Shown here: positions 9,915 through 18,629 of the stretch, in pieces
How positions within the stretch are numbered: the first letter of the stretch is position 1
How the letters are laid out: every line of letters starts with the position of its first letter
Assembly: GCF_000621525.1 (NCBI RefSeq)
Contig: NZ_JHYC01000001.1
Location: 159,840-223,839, forward strand
Length of the DNA: 64,000 nt
Direction of reading: 5' to 3'
Source of the DNA: Legionella fairfieldensis ATCC 49588
GTDB taxonomy: Bacteria > Pseudomonadota > Gammaproteobacteria > Legionellales > Legionellaceae
Notes under the pieces: model-generated
What the model was told of the DNA's origin: nothing
What the model saw: the letters and a program-made list of their open reading frames with translations, nothing else
Database searches by the model: none
Position numbers and translations under genes: made by a program

Positions 9915-10703
9915 TTAGCGCTCCCAAAGAAATAAAGGTCCCGGATTTGTCTGTATCACACCAAACTCCTTTGGATAAGATACACCAACCAGATATAAAC
10001 CATAAGGCGGTGCTGTTTCAGCACCCAATCGTCTATCTTTAGCCTGTAAAACTTCATTAACCCACTCTGTGGGCTTTTTACCTGAACCAACAGCAATCAA
10101 TACACCAGCAATATTTCTCACCATATGATGCAGAAAAGCATTCGCAGCAATGTCAATCATAATCAAATCCCCCGTGCGCGTTACTTCCAGATGATGAACA
10201 TTGCGCATCGGTGTATTGGATTGACATTCTACAGAACGAAAAGACGTATAATCGTTCTCTCCCAGGAGAAATTGCCCTGCCTCCTGCATGGCCTTGTGAT
10301 CAAGCTGCCGATACTGCCATGTTACACTACTTCGCAACAGTGCGGGACGAATTGGCGTATTGTAAATAATGTAGCGATATCGCCGCGCCACAGCAGAATA
10401 ACGAGCGTGAAAACTGTCTGGCATCTCACGCCCCCATTTTACACAAACATCTTTGGGTAAAAATGAATTGGCACCATGTATCCAGGAACGGATGGTCCGC
10501 TCTTTCTCGCAATCAAAGTGAACAATCTGGCTCGTGGCATGAACGCCAGTATCTGTCCTGCCAGCACAGACAACACTGATTCGAGTATCCGCCACCTTTG
10601 TTAAAGCTTGCTCTAACACATTCTGTATCGTATGCAAACCAGTCTGTGCCTGCCAACCATGATATTGGCTACCATCGTATTCAACCCCTAAGGCAATACG
10701 CAT
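9915..10703 (-). CDS. truA: tRNA pseudouridine(38-40) synthase TruA
   Basis: Makes pseudouridine at positions 38-40 of tRNA anticodon stems. The start at 10703 gives 262 residues and the usual N-terminus MRIALGVEYDGSQYHGWQ; AGGA lies 7 bases upstream. The open frame extends to 10775 but the added residues are not family-like. The catalytic aspartate lies in CAGRTDTGVHA, and the FLHHMVRNIAG segment near residue 200 is also typical. It is the first gene of the leftward truA-trp-glnS-cysS run, so the promoter should lie between 10704 and ~11000, shared with divergent folD. Confidence 0.96.
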   Translation of the reverse strand: MRIALGVEYDGSQYHGWQAQTGLHTIQNVLEQALTKVADTRISVVCAGRTDTGVHATSQIVHFDCEKERTIRSWIHGANSFLPKDVCVKWGREMPDSFHARYSAVARRYRYIIYNTPIRPALLRSSVTWQYRQLDHKAMQEAGQFLLGENDYTSFRSVECQSNTPMRNVHHLEVTRTGDLIMIDIAANAFLHHMVRNIAGVLIAVGSGKKPTEWVNEVLQAKDRRLGAETAPPYGLYLVGVSYPKEFGVIQTNPGPLFLWER

Positions 10704-10753
10704 TAGCATTTCCTGCTGAAAACGGCCAATGTATAATACCGTGATACATTTGT

Positions 10754-10954
10754 CTAGTGGGATCCATAATGCCAACAGGGCCTACATACCCTGTTTAGAC
10801 CGCAATAAATTGATTTGAGTTCGCCATTATTCAAAGCGCCTTGATGAGAAGATATACCTGTTCCATCAAGTACTGCCTTAACTGCCTCTTTTTTCTGTTT
10901 GGCAGAATAGCCATAGTTAATAGTATAACCGAAAGTCCTAAAAGACTTAGTCAT
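10754..10954 (-). CDS. Doubtful small frame, possible transposase-like remnant
   Basis: A 66-codon frame upstream of truA. Part of it (YSAKQKKEAVKAVLDGTG) resembles the N-terminal helix-turn-helix stretch of transposase OrfA proteins, but the remainder is unlike them and no good ribosome site precedes it. If genuine it is a short remnant; it may also be chance within a promoter region. Confidence 0.2.
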   Translation of the reverse strand: MTKSFRTFGYTINYGYSAKQKKEAVKAVLDGTGISSHQGALNNGELKSIYCGLNRVCRPCWHYGSH

Positions 10955-11000
10955 CTCGCTAATATAATCAGTCTAAGTAATAATTATATAAAAATGTCTG

Positions 11001-11006
11001 CTATAA
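11001..11006 (+). promoter_or_regulatory. Probable -10 box for folD
   Basis: A perfect TATAAT lies 35 bases before the folD ATG in an AT-rich stretch. No good -35 hexamer is evident 16-18 bases upstream, so the assignment is moderate. Confidence 0.45.
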
Positions 11007-11040
11007 TGCCGCTCATCTGATTTTAATACCAAATAAGTAC

Positions 11041-11886
11041 ATGACCGCACTCCTTCTCGATGGTAAAAAAGCAGCGGCAACGCTTCAGAATGATGTCAAA
11101 CTAACGGTTGACAATAGGTTAGCTCAGGGACAGCGAGCGCCTGCATTAGCTGTTGTTTTAGTAGGAAATGATCCCGCTTCTCATATTTACGTTAATAATA
11201 AACGTAAAGCCTGCCTTGAAGTGGGAATTAGCTCCCATGCTTATGATCTTCCTGAAAATACGTCAGAAGAGGAATTATTACAGTTAATCCATACTTTAAA
11301 TCATTCTGATGAAATTGATGGTATTCTAGTCCAATTACCCCTTCCCGCAACAATTGATACGAATAAAGTAATCGAGTGTATTAATCCAGCCAAAGACGTG
11401 GATGGCTTTCACCCTTATAATATGGGACGGCTTGCTCAAAACAATCCTCTATTAAGACCCTGTACGCCCTTTGGGATTATTAATTTACTCGAATTTTACG
11501 AGATTCCACTGAGAGGGAAGCATACGGTAATTATTGGTGCCTCAAATATTGTAGGTCGGCCTATGGCATTGGAATTTTTATCAGCAGGAGCGACTGTTAC
11601 TATCTGCCATCGTTATACCTCCAATCTGGAACAACATGTAAGAATGGCCGACCTGATAGTAGTCGCTACGGGTGTACAAGATGTTATTGATGTAAAATGG
11701 CTAAATTTAGAGCAAATTGTTATTGATGTAGGGATGCACCGCTTACCCGATGGCACATTACGTGGTGATGTTGATTTTTCGAGAGCAAAAAATAAAGTGG
11801 CCTGGCTCACCCCGGTGCCTGGTGGCGTAGGACCAATGACCATTGCTACATTATTGAAAAATACACTCATAGCAGCGGATAGATAA
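11041..11886 (+). CDS. folD: Bifunctional methylenetetrahydrofolate dehydrogenase/cyclohydrolase FolD
   Basis: Interconverts 5,10-methylene-THF and 10-formyl-THF, supplying one-carbon units for purine and formyl-Met synthesis. The 281-residue protein has the catalytic lysine segment YVNNKRKAC, the [10 protein letters not shown] signature, DVDGFHPYN, and the NADP-binding [13 protein letters not shown]. It ends with [16 protein letters not shown], also typical. It is transcribed divergently from truA; the ATG at 11041 follows a TATAAT box. No clear ribosome site is visible, so the leader may be short. It stands alone, with a convergent small gene downstream. Confidence 0.97.
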   Translation: MTALLLDGKKAAATLQNDVKLTVDNRLAQGQRAPALAVVLVGNDPASHIYVNNKRKACLEVGISSHAYDLPENTSEEELLQLIHTLNHSDEIDGILVQLPLPATIDTNKVIECINPAKDVDGFHPYNMGRLAQNNPLLRPCTPFGIINLLEFYEIPLRGKHTVIIGASNIVGRPMALEFLSAGATVTICHRYTSNLEQHVRMADLIVVATGVQDVIDVKWLNLEQIVIDVGMHRLPDGTLRGDVDFSRAKNKVAWLTPVPGGVGPMTIATLLKNTLIAADR

Positions 11887-11914
11887 ATTAATAGAATGCC
11901 CACGCAAATCAGAT

Positions 11915-12115
11915 TTAACGATTAAGCTCTTCCCAATCAAAATCATCATTTAATTCATCAAATTCATCTTTAAATTCTTCTTTTAAACGCTTGCGCTCCA
12001 GGTGCTCTTCCAACATTTTCCGTACGCGCTTTTTATGAGTTAATTGCTCTGCGTCCTCTTCATAAGAATAATCTGAAAAAGAAGCATTTTCTTCATAGTC
12101 TTTTTGTAAGCTCAT
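11915..12115 (-). CDS. Small charged protein, PA3496-like family
   Basis: A 66-residue, highly charged protein. The ATG at 12115 is preceded by GGAGG five bases away, an excellent ribosome site; a GTG immediately upstream is also in frame. The first third is acidic (YEEDAEQ), then a basic helix (KKRVRKMLEEHLERKRLKEE) leads to an acidic tail with FDELNDDFDWEEL. This layout matches small gammaproteobacterial proteins annotated as the PA3496 family; their function is not established. It has no signal peptide or membrane segment. Confidence 0.65.
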   Translation of the reverse strand: MSLQKDYEENASFSDYSYEEDAEQLTHKKRVRKMLEEHLERKRLKEEFKDEFDELNDDFDWEELNR

Positions 12116-12169
12116 CACTGCCTCCAGCTGGACTGATTCTCGCTCAGCTTAAGTATAGTTCAAGAGATT

Positions 12170-13276
12170 CTATATTTTGATAAAAATTTTCCTGCGGTAA
12201 AGAATAGTGAGAACCAATAACCAGATTAACGTGTAACTTAAAGCATACAATAAGGAGCCATTTTTTAAAGACATCCCGCCAAAAAAATACGCCGTAATAA
12301 ATACGCGCAGATTATCGGTAAAGCCATCATGCGGAATGGAAATCATGGCTTGTATTTTTAAGAAAAAAACATGGAGCACATAAGCCGCCATCGCATTAAC
12401 ACCAAACATTTCAAAAAGTCTGGACCATTTTTTCCAACCTTTTATTTCAATCAGCCAATAACAAAAAGCTAACCCAATAAGAGCAAATCCTCCCGTCCAT
12501 AACACATAGGAGCTTGTCCACAAGGTTTTGTTAACAGGAAACCATAATCCCCACACACCCCCTATTAACAGTGCTAACAGACCAGCAAAGGCCATTCTTG
12601 TCATTTTTTCCCAGGCACTATAAGAAGAAAGCAACCACATTCCTGTTAAATTTCCTATTAACGTCGTAGCAATAGCTGGAAATGTACTCAATAATCCTTC
12701 CGGATCATAAATTTTCCCATATAAATGAGAAGGAGAAAAAAAGAGTCGATCGAGGTAAGCGGCTAAATTTCCCTCCACCGTCAATTGATTGGTACCATAA
12801 CCCGGCACAAAAACGAACGTCATTATGAACCAGTAACCAATAAGCAGAAGTCCTGCAATAGCTGCCTGAATTTCCATGCGTGTCGTCAAAAACAGTAACG
12901 ACGCACAAAAATAACAAATTGCTATGCGTTGTAAGACACCCAATATTCGAAGAGTAGATAAATCAAAGTGATAAGGAAAGGCATTAAGAAAAAGCCCTAT
13001 CGCAAACATAAAAATGCTGCGCTTTAGCACTTGAATAATTAATGAATTTAAAGATAAATCAGGGTTATTTTTTGCCTTTGTTAAACTAAAAACCGCAGAA
13101 ATACCGACAATAAAAATAAAAAAAGGAAAAACGAGGTCAGCAAGCGTACAGCCATTCCACGTAGAATGCTTCAACCAGGGGTACACTACATGATTTCCCG
13201 GGCTATTTACTAAAATCATTAATACTATTGTAATTCCCCGAAAAACATCGATGGATAATAATCTGTTTATATGCAT
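12170..13276 (-). CDS. NagX-like membrane acyltransferase-family protein (DUF5009/HGSNAT-like)
   Basis: A 368-residue inner-membrane protein with about ten transmembrane helices. The N-terminus SIDVFRGITIVLMILVNSPG, then the WNGCTLADLVFPFFIFIVG segment, is diagnostic of the DUF5009/heparan-alpha-glucosaminide N-acetyltransferase-like family, which includes proteins annotated as N-acetylglucosamine-related transporter NagX. The human relative acetylates terminal glucosamine with acetyl-CoA across the lysosomal membrane. The bacterial role, acetylation or uptake of amino sugars, is not settled. It stands alone between a small charged gene and a signalling gene. Confidence 0.85.
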   Translation of the reverse strand: MHINRLLSIDVFRGITIVLMILVNSPGNHVVYPWLKHSTWNGCTLADLVFPFFIFIVGISAVFSLTKAKNNPDLSLNSLIIQVLKRSIFMFAIGLFLNAFPYHFDLSTLRILGVLQRIAICYFCASLLFLTTRMEIQAAIAGLLLIGYWFIMTFVFVPGYGTNQLTVEGNLAAYLDRLFFSPSHLYGKIYDPEGLLSTFPAIATTLIGNLTGMWLLSSYSAWEKMTRMAFAGLLALLIGGVWGLWFPVNKTLWTSSYVLWTGGFALIGLAFCYWLIEIKGWKKWSRLFEMFGVNAMAAYVLHVFFLKIQAMISIPHDGFTDNLRVFITAYFFGGMSLKNGSLLYALSYTLIWLLVLTILYRRKIFIKI

Positions 13277-13396
13277 AACACGAGCTGAGTTCTTACCAGA
13301 AGTTCCTAATTTATTTATTCGAAATAGTATATTAACTGCTGATTAATCAAATCTATAATGTTTTAATTTAAAACATGTAGACTAACATTTAAACTG

Positions 13397-14353
13397 TTAG
13401 TCTACATTATTTTTAAGATTTTTTAAACCACGTACTGGAATATCAATATGATAAATATAATGCTGAATAATCTGCTTGGCTTGCTCGCTCGTTAGTGGCT
13501 TGGTAAGCGCACCTTCCATGCTATAATCGATACAATCATATTTAACAATGTCTGCTTCATAGCCAGTTAATGCAATAATAGGAACATGATACGAAGTACC
13601 TTTCTCCAACTGACGAATTTTTTTTGAGATGACATAACCTGAAGTATCTTCCAGACCAATATCCATAAAAACAAGATCATACTTGCCTGGCGCAAAAAGT
13701 GCTACTGCTTTATCGCCTGAATCAGCAATATCCACATGACAGTCTAATTGCATTAATAAAGATTGCGCTGCTTTTTGTGCAATAGAGTTATCTTCTACCA
13801 TTAATACCTTGGGCGGTTTCTGATCCTCTTTATTTTCTTTTTCATGGGTTTCCAATACCGCTTTCGTTTCCGTCTTCATATTATTTAATTGCAATTGTTC
13901 CTTAATTTTTTTCAATTGCTCTTCCATTTTTTTACGTTCAGTAATATCCGTGAGAATTCCAACCAGGCCAATGATTTCATTATTTCGATCAAATAAGGGG
14001 ACACGTGTTGAAAGATAATAAATAATCCTATCGTTTTTATCAAAAACAGGCGCTTCAACCACATCATAAGCAGGTTTGTCGGAAAGCAACGCATTAATAT
14101 CGTCTTTTTTCAACATTTCAGCACGCTCTTCTGACCAATGCGCCAGAGAAACCAGTTTTTTATAAGGGGATTTTCCTATCAAATCATCCGCCTGATTAAT
14201 GCCCAACATATCCCGAAAATTTTTATTACAGCCAGTCAGGGTGCAGTTTCTATCAAGCAGGTAAACAATATTTGGCATACAATCAACAACATCCTTATAA
14301 TATTGATGTAAGTCATCAAGATCTTTTTGGTCCCTGGATTTTGTACGTGACAT
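13397..14353 (-). CDS. PAS domain protein with C-terminal receiver domain
   Basis: A 318-residue signalling protein. ATG at 14353 is chosen over the upstream in-frame codon because AAGGAG lies 7 bases before it. Residues ~15-130 form a PAS domain with its PAC extension (LVGILTDITERKKMEEQL), followed by a coiled-coil linker (~130-170) and a response-regulator receiver (~185-305). The receiver has acidic residues in VEDNS, the phospho-acceptor Asp in LVFMDIGLED, Thr in IALTGYE and Lys in ALTKPL. There is no histidine-kinase or output domain, so it must receive phosphate from, or sense a ligand for, a partner encoded elsewhere. It is monocistronic. Confidence 0.88.
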   Translation of the reverse strand: MSRTKSRDQKDLDDLHQYYKDVVDCMPNIVYLLDRNCTLTGCNKNFRDMLGINQADDLIGKSPYKKLVSLAHWSEERAEMLKKDDINALLSDKPAYDVVEAPVFDKNDRIIYYLSTRVPLFDRNNEIIGLVGILTDITERKKMEEQLKKIKEQLQLNNMKTETKAVLETHEKENKEDQKPPKVLMVEDNSIAQKAAQSLLMQLDCHVDIADSGDKAVALFAPGKYDLVFMDIGLEDTSGYVISKKIRQLEKGTSYHVPIIALTGYEADIVKYDCIDYSMEGALTKPLTSEQAKQIIQHYIYHIDIPVRGLKNLKNNVD

Positions 14354-14592
14354 ACTACATCTCCTTAGGATTGGTTGCATTTGAAGTATAGTACATCTAT
14401 GGTATAGAAGAGCGTTTCCTCACGTCTTAAGTTATTATTAAATAAGCTATTATCAAAATTAACGCTTTATCGCTCCTTCAGTCAAATAGTCAACATTGTA
14501 CTATATTGGATAGTAGTATACCCAATCTGTCATTGAACCAGACACATTAGCGTACTGATCCTTGTTCTGTTTATTGCAAAGGAGCTTACAAA

Positions 14593-15510
14593 ATGAAACA
14601 GAATTATATTTTTAATGCTTCAAGTGAAGGCTATTACAAAATAGCCTATACAGAATGGGGATATTCTCATCCAGGATCAGCCGCAGTTATTTGTGTTCAT
14701 GGATTAACCCGTAACTGTCGTGATTTTGATGCTCTTGCCAGATTTTTAAGCGTAAATGGTCATCATGTATTTTGTCCCGACATCATAGGACGAGGCGATA
14801 GCAGTTGGTTGTCCAATTCACAACACTATAATTTTAAACGCTATGCAATGGATATGAACGTTCTCATAGGCCGAACAGGAGCAACCCAGATTGACTGGCT
14901 TGGAACATCGATGGGTGGACTCATAGGAATTTTAATGGCCTCCTTACCCAATACCCCCATTCGTAGCTTGATTTTAAACGATGTAAGCCCTCAAGTCCCT
15001 ATTCAGGCTCTATGGCGCCTGGCAAAATTTGCCGGGAAAGATCCTGAATTCAGCACTAAAGAAGAGGCCAAAAAACATTATAAAAAAATTTACGCGGAAT
15101 TCGGTCATTTAACCGAAGAACAGTGGAATTACTTTACTGAACACAGTATTAAAGAAAAATACGCTGGTACTTACATTAGCAAATTTGACCCCAGCATCCA
15201 TGATTTCGGATTTAAATGGCAGACTGTGAAAGAGTTATTTTATAGTCCCCATAAAGCCTTGGAAGGGGTACTATTTGATGTTGATTTATGGGACGTATGG
15301 CGGAATATTCACTGCCCGGTTCTGGTTATTCGAGGTCATCATTCCAGCCTTTTATTACCAGAACATATAAAAAAAATGCAGAGAACTCATCCACATGTTG
15401 ATTTTTTTGAAGTAGAAGATGCAGGCCATGCTCCCGCTTTACTTAATGAAGAAGAGCATGAAAAAATTCTTGATTGGCTTGATTATATAGAAGATGAAAT
15501 ATACTCTTGA
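14593..15510 (+). CDS. Alpha/beta hydrolase
   Basis: A 305-residue cytoplasmic alpha/beta-hydrolase without signal peptide. The oxyanion region HGLTRNCRDFD follows the first strands, the nucleophile elbow is GTSMGG (Ser ~112), and the catalytic His lies in DAGHAPAL near the C-terminus. A cap domain of ~80 residues separates the two halves. The ribosome site AAAGGAG precedes the ATG. The substrate cannot be inferred; esterases, lactonases and C-C hydrolases share this layout. Transcription is divergent from the PAS-receiver gene, with 239 bases between their starts. Confidence 0.88.
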   Translation: MKQNYIFNASSEGYYKIAYTEWGYSHPGSAAVICVHGLTRNCRDFDALARFLSVNGHHVFCPDIIGRGDSSWLSNSQHYNFKRYAMDMNVLIGRTGATQIDWLGTSMGGLIGILMASLPNTPIRSLILNDVSPQVPIQALWRLAKFAGKDPEFSTKEEAKKHYKKIYAEFGHLTEEQWNYFTEHSIKEKYAGTYISKFDPSIHDFGFKWQTVKELFYSPHKALEGVLFDVDLWDVWRNIHCPVLVIRGHHSSLLLPEHIKKMQRTHPHVDFFEVEDAGHAPALLNEEEHEKILDWLDYIEDEIYS

Positions 15511-15638
15511 ATGATTGCTTCACACAGGCAATGTCGAAATAAAACCGATTTAATTCTCTTTATTTAACATAAGCTTGGCTTTATTTCTCTAAAAAAAACG
15601 TTGCACTTAATTCTATTTCGTGTAAAATTTGTCCAGTT

Positions 15639-16844
15639 ATGAAAAGAAAATTACTTTATCTGATTATTGGGACTGTTCTATTTATTCTTGGTTTCTTCTT
15701 GTGGCGTCATTGGTCACAACAACCAGCAGCTATTGTATTAAAGCAGAAAACATTTACTCAATTACCAGGTTGGGAAACAACAAAAGTTAAAAAATCGCTT
15801 CTTGCTTTTCAGGTGTCCTGTAAAACCTTTTTAAAGCAAAATCCTGAACAGTTTGTTGGCAGTCAGCATATCAGGTTAAAGGCAAAAGACTGGCAACCTG
15901 CCTGTCAAGCCGCTTTGGCAATTCACCCTGTCTCGGAGAAAGCTGCCAGACTCTTTTTTCAACAATGGTTTACTCCTGTTGAATTTAATGATCAGAAACC
16001 TGTTCGTGGTTTATTTACAGGCTATTACATGGCCCTGTTACATGGCAGCAAAACAAAAACCAAAGAATATAATGTGCCTATTTACGGTTTGCCTTCCAAT
16101 CTGGTGACTGTTAACCTTGGTTTATTTGATCCTGCTTTAAAAAACCGACATCTTGTGGGACGCATGCAAGGAGAACGGCTTGTACCTTACTACAGCAGGG
16201 AAGAAATTAATAAAGGTGCTATTGCAGGCAAAGCACCTGTTCTAGTCTGGGTTAACAGTCATGTTGATAGACTTTTTCTGGAAATTCAAGGTTCAGGCAC
16301 CATTGAACTGAATGATGGAACACGAATGTACGTGGGTTATGCGGGTGAAAATGGCGCGCCTTATACTGCCATCGCGCGAGTACTTATAGATAAAGGGGTG
16401 ATGACGAAAGACAACGCTTCCATGCAACATATCAAACGCTATTTGGAAGCCCATCCTGAAGAAATGGATAACGTTTTAAACCAAAACAAATCTTTTGTAT
16501 TCTTTCGCTATTTGAAAGATGATGCTGCTCAAGGGGCACAAGGCGTTGCATTGACCCCAGGCTATTCCCTGGCGATTGATCGCAAATGGATCCCGTTAGG
16601 AGCGCCTCTTTGGCTTCATACCACACGACCTGACAGGCATCAGCCCGAACAGGATAAAACGTTTCAACGCCTGATGATCGCACAGGATACAGGAGGTGCG
16701 ATTCGAGGACTGGTAAGAGGGGATGTGTATTGGGGCGCAGGAGAAAATGCTACCTTTATTGCAGGCCATATGAAAAATCCAGGGCATTATTGGTTGTTAT
16801 TGCCGCGTCACACGGTTACCCGCTTACAAAAAGAATTTGCTTAA
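15639..16844 (+). CDS. mltA: Membrane-bound lytic murein transglycosylase A
   Basis: Cleaves peptidoglycan glycan strands with formation of 1,6-anhydromuramyl ends. The 401-residue protein begins with an uncleaved-looking signal anchor (LLYLIIGTVLFILGFFLW) and lacks a lipobox, unlike E. coli MltA. The MltA domain includes the FTGYYMALL and VDRLFLEIQGSG segments. The C-terminal 3D domain carries LAIDRKWIPLGAPLWL and AQDTGGAIRG with its conserved Asp, and WGAGENATFIAGHM. It likely acts in the periplasm, tethered to the inner membrane. It stands alone, followed by a dispersed repeat. Confidence 0.94.
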   Translation: MKRKLLYLIIGTVLFILGFFLWRHWSQQPAAIVLKQKTFTQLPGWETTKVKKSLLAFQVSCKTFLKQNPEQFVGSQHIRLKAKDWQPACQAALAIHPVSEKAARLFFQQWFTPVEFNDQKPVRGLFTGYYMALLHGSKTKTKEYNVPIYGLPSNLVTVNLGLFDPALKNRHLVGRMQGERLVPYYSREEINKGAIAGKAPVLVWVNSHVDRLFLEIQGSGTIELNDGTRMYVGYAGENGAPYTAIARVLIDKGVMTKDNASMQHIKRYLEAHPEEMDNVLNQNKSFVFFRYLKDDAAQGAQGVALTPGYSLAIDRKWIPLGAPLWLHTTRPDRHQPEQDKTFQRLMIAQDTGGAIRGLVRGDVYWGAGENATFIAGHMKNPGHYWLLLPRHTVTRLQKEFA

Positions 16845-16869
16845 TTATAAACGAAGCGTCTCGGACACA

Positions 16870-17040
16870 GGATATGCAAATTTTCTCTTCCAGACTTTGT
16901 TCCATGACTTGTCTTTCCCGTGCAGGCGGAAATACATCCATAAAATTAGCACCGTGTCTAATTTGTAGATAGTTTCCCACCTGCGCAGGAAAGACATTGA
17001 CGTTATATACTTCTTATTTACCTATTACGTGACACTTACG
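16870..17040. repeat. Dispersed repeat, copy 1 (full length)
   Basis: A 171-bp stretch that reappears at 30688-30814. Shared blocks include GGATATGCAAATTTTCTC at the left end and AAGACATTGACGTTATATAC near the right. This copy contains about 44 bases (around 16893-16936) missing from the other, at a point where TCCA occurs on both sides. No protein is encoded. Confidence 0.85.
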
Positions 17041-17048
17041 ATTATTAT

Positions 17049-18167
17049 TCAGATTTCAGATAATTTTTTAGCGTTAAATTCGAAACCGAAATGCTTGGGC
17101 CCAAGTGACTCTATAGCGATAGGAGTCCTGAAATTCTCTGGCGCTGCGATACCTAACACTATCACATTAGCACCCTCATATAGCTTACCAATAATAACTG
17201 GCTCAAACGTTGTTTGATCGATCATCGTAATTAAATCAGGACATGCAATATAGGGTTCATCATTTAACCAGGATAAAATATTTTCATTTTTAACCCATAG
17301 TTTAAATTGATCATTTTTGAATTTACCTAATCCATTAATAGTAACATGACCTACGTAATATCCATCTTGAACTTCTGCCTTACGCTCGGTCACTTTGCCA
17401 ATAAATAGAGTCTTGGCTTGAGTTAATTCAATTACTGATCGAAAATTATGATCTTTCGCTTTTCTTGCTTCTCTCAGTGCCATGCCTACAGATAATGCTC
17501 CTGACAAGGTATTAAATAACATGAACGATTTAACATGTTTCAGTTGTTTTAACAATGTTGCCTGACCTACCAAACCTAATGATGCCACCGCCATAATTTT
17601 ACCTAATCTTTCGGTCATAGAGAGACCGGTTGTTTTTTTTATAATGACTTGATTACCATAAGAGTCACAACTTGCGATAGGTAATAAATTAACATCATTA
17701 ATTGCCGGTAAAATCTGAGCAACCTCAGGTAATGCACGACCCGCATAATCACCATCGATGACAGGCACCCCGAGCCAGGCAGCGGTAGCAACTGCGCTGG
17801 AAGTCGCCGCGGCCCCCAGTTCGAGAGGAATCACAGCATTAAGTTTAATATGTGCTTCTTCAAGCAACAGTTGCGCGGCAGCTGCGGGCATGTTTGATAC
17901 GATTTCTTGTGTAAGACCATAATTTTTTCTTGCCTGTTTTACTTCTTCGGATTCAGGGCCTGGTGCTGGTCCCATTAAATAGGGACATATCGTCCAATCA
18001 TCGTTAGAAAACTCTTTCACATCAAGAATGCGAATTTCTTTCCTGGCATTTAGCGCTTCACGTAACATTTTTTGTCCAAAAAGAGGATCTCCCCCACCTC
18101 CCGTTGCGAAAAAGCAACATCCAAGCGTGAAATCTTCAATTTGTTCATTAGTGGTAATTGTGATCAT
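17049..18167 (-). CDS. DUF917 family protein
   Basis: A 372-residue protein of the DUF917 family, whose members include S-methyl-thiohydantoin desulfurase-like and hydantoinase-associated enzymes. ATG at 18167 is preferred since AAGGAA lies just upstream; a longer frame starts at 18203. The N-terminus EDFTLGCCFFATGGGGDP and the middle VIDGDYAGRALPEVAQ are the family hallmarks. The C-terminal half ends near APENFRTP. No transporter or hydantoinase gene accompanies it. It lies 16 bases downstream of a SnoaL-like gene on the same strand, so they probably form a two-gene operon. The substrate is unknown. Confidence 0.82.
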   Translation of the reverse strand: MITITTNEQIEDFTLGCCFFATGGGGDPLFGQKMLREALNARKEIRILDVKEFSNDDWTICPYLMGPAPGPESEEVKQARKNYGLTQEIVSNMPAAAAQLLLEEAHIKLNAVIPLELGAAATSSAVATAAWLGVPVIDGDYAGRALPEVAQILPAINDVNLLPIASCDSYGNQVIIKKTTGLSMTERLGKIMAVASLGLVGQATLLKQLKHVKSFMLFNTLSGALSVGMALREARKAKDHNFRSVIELTQAKTLFIGKVTERKAEVQDGYYVGHVTINGLGKFKNDQFKLWVKNENILSWLNDEPYIACPDLITMIDQTTFEPVIIGKLYEGANVIVLGIAAPENFRTPIAIESLGPKHFGFEFNAKKLSEI

Positions 18168-18183
18168 ATCTTCCTTAATTTTA

Positions 18184-18546
18184 TTATCGTGAAAATTGCT
18201 CACTTGATTTTACTGTAATTAAATCAATTTTTCCCTCTGGATCAAGATGCATGATTCCTATGTTTTCCGCTTTTTTAATAGAATTTGCTTTGTTGGTAAA
18301 TTGAAATTGAATACGAAAGGCGATCTTATTATCTGCCGCCACAACATCAACAAACGCAAATTGGGTAATTTTTTCATTATCTTTTCCCCAGGCGCAGTGT
18401 TTTTCCAACTCCGCCCGAGAAAGAACCTCCCCATTGAATTCTCCTGTGACCGAGGCGGCATAATAACGTCCCATATTTTCTACGGAAGATAAAACCCATA
18501 CATCATAAAACCACGACTCAAGAAATCGCTTCGCAATAATACTCAT
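18184..18546 (-). CDS. SnoaL-like (NTF2-fold) protein
   Basis: A 120-residue cytoplasmic protein with the alternating helix/strand pattern of the cone-shaped NTF2/SnoaL fold: an initial helix (IIAKRFLESWFYDVW), the AELEKHCAW segment, and then strands FAFVDVVAADNKIAFRIQFQ and IGIMHLDPEGKI. Proteins of this fold are often small-molecule isomerases, cyclases or hydratases, or binding proteins. It precedes the DUF917 gene by 16 bases, so a joint role is likely. The exact chemistry cannot be predicted. Confidence 0.72.
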   Translation of the reverse strand: MSIIAKRFLESWFYDVWVLSSVENMGRYYAASVTGEFNGEVLSRAELEKHCAWGKDNEKITQFAFVDVVAADNKIAFRIQFQFTNKANSIKKAENIGIMHLDPEGKIDLITVKSSEQFSR

Positions 18547-18629
18547 ATTAATCCCTTATTAAATAACTTTAGCAATACCTTTAAATGAAGCAAATAAGAG
18601 GCCACTGAATTTTGACGTCTCATTGTTTT

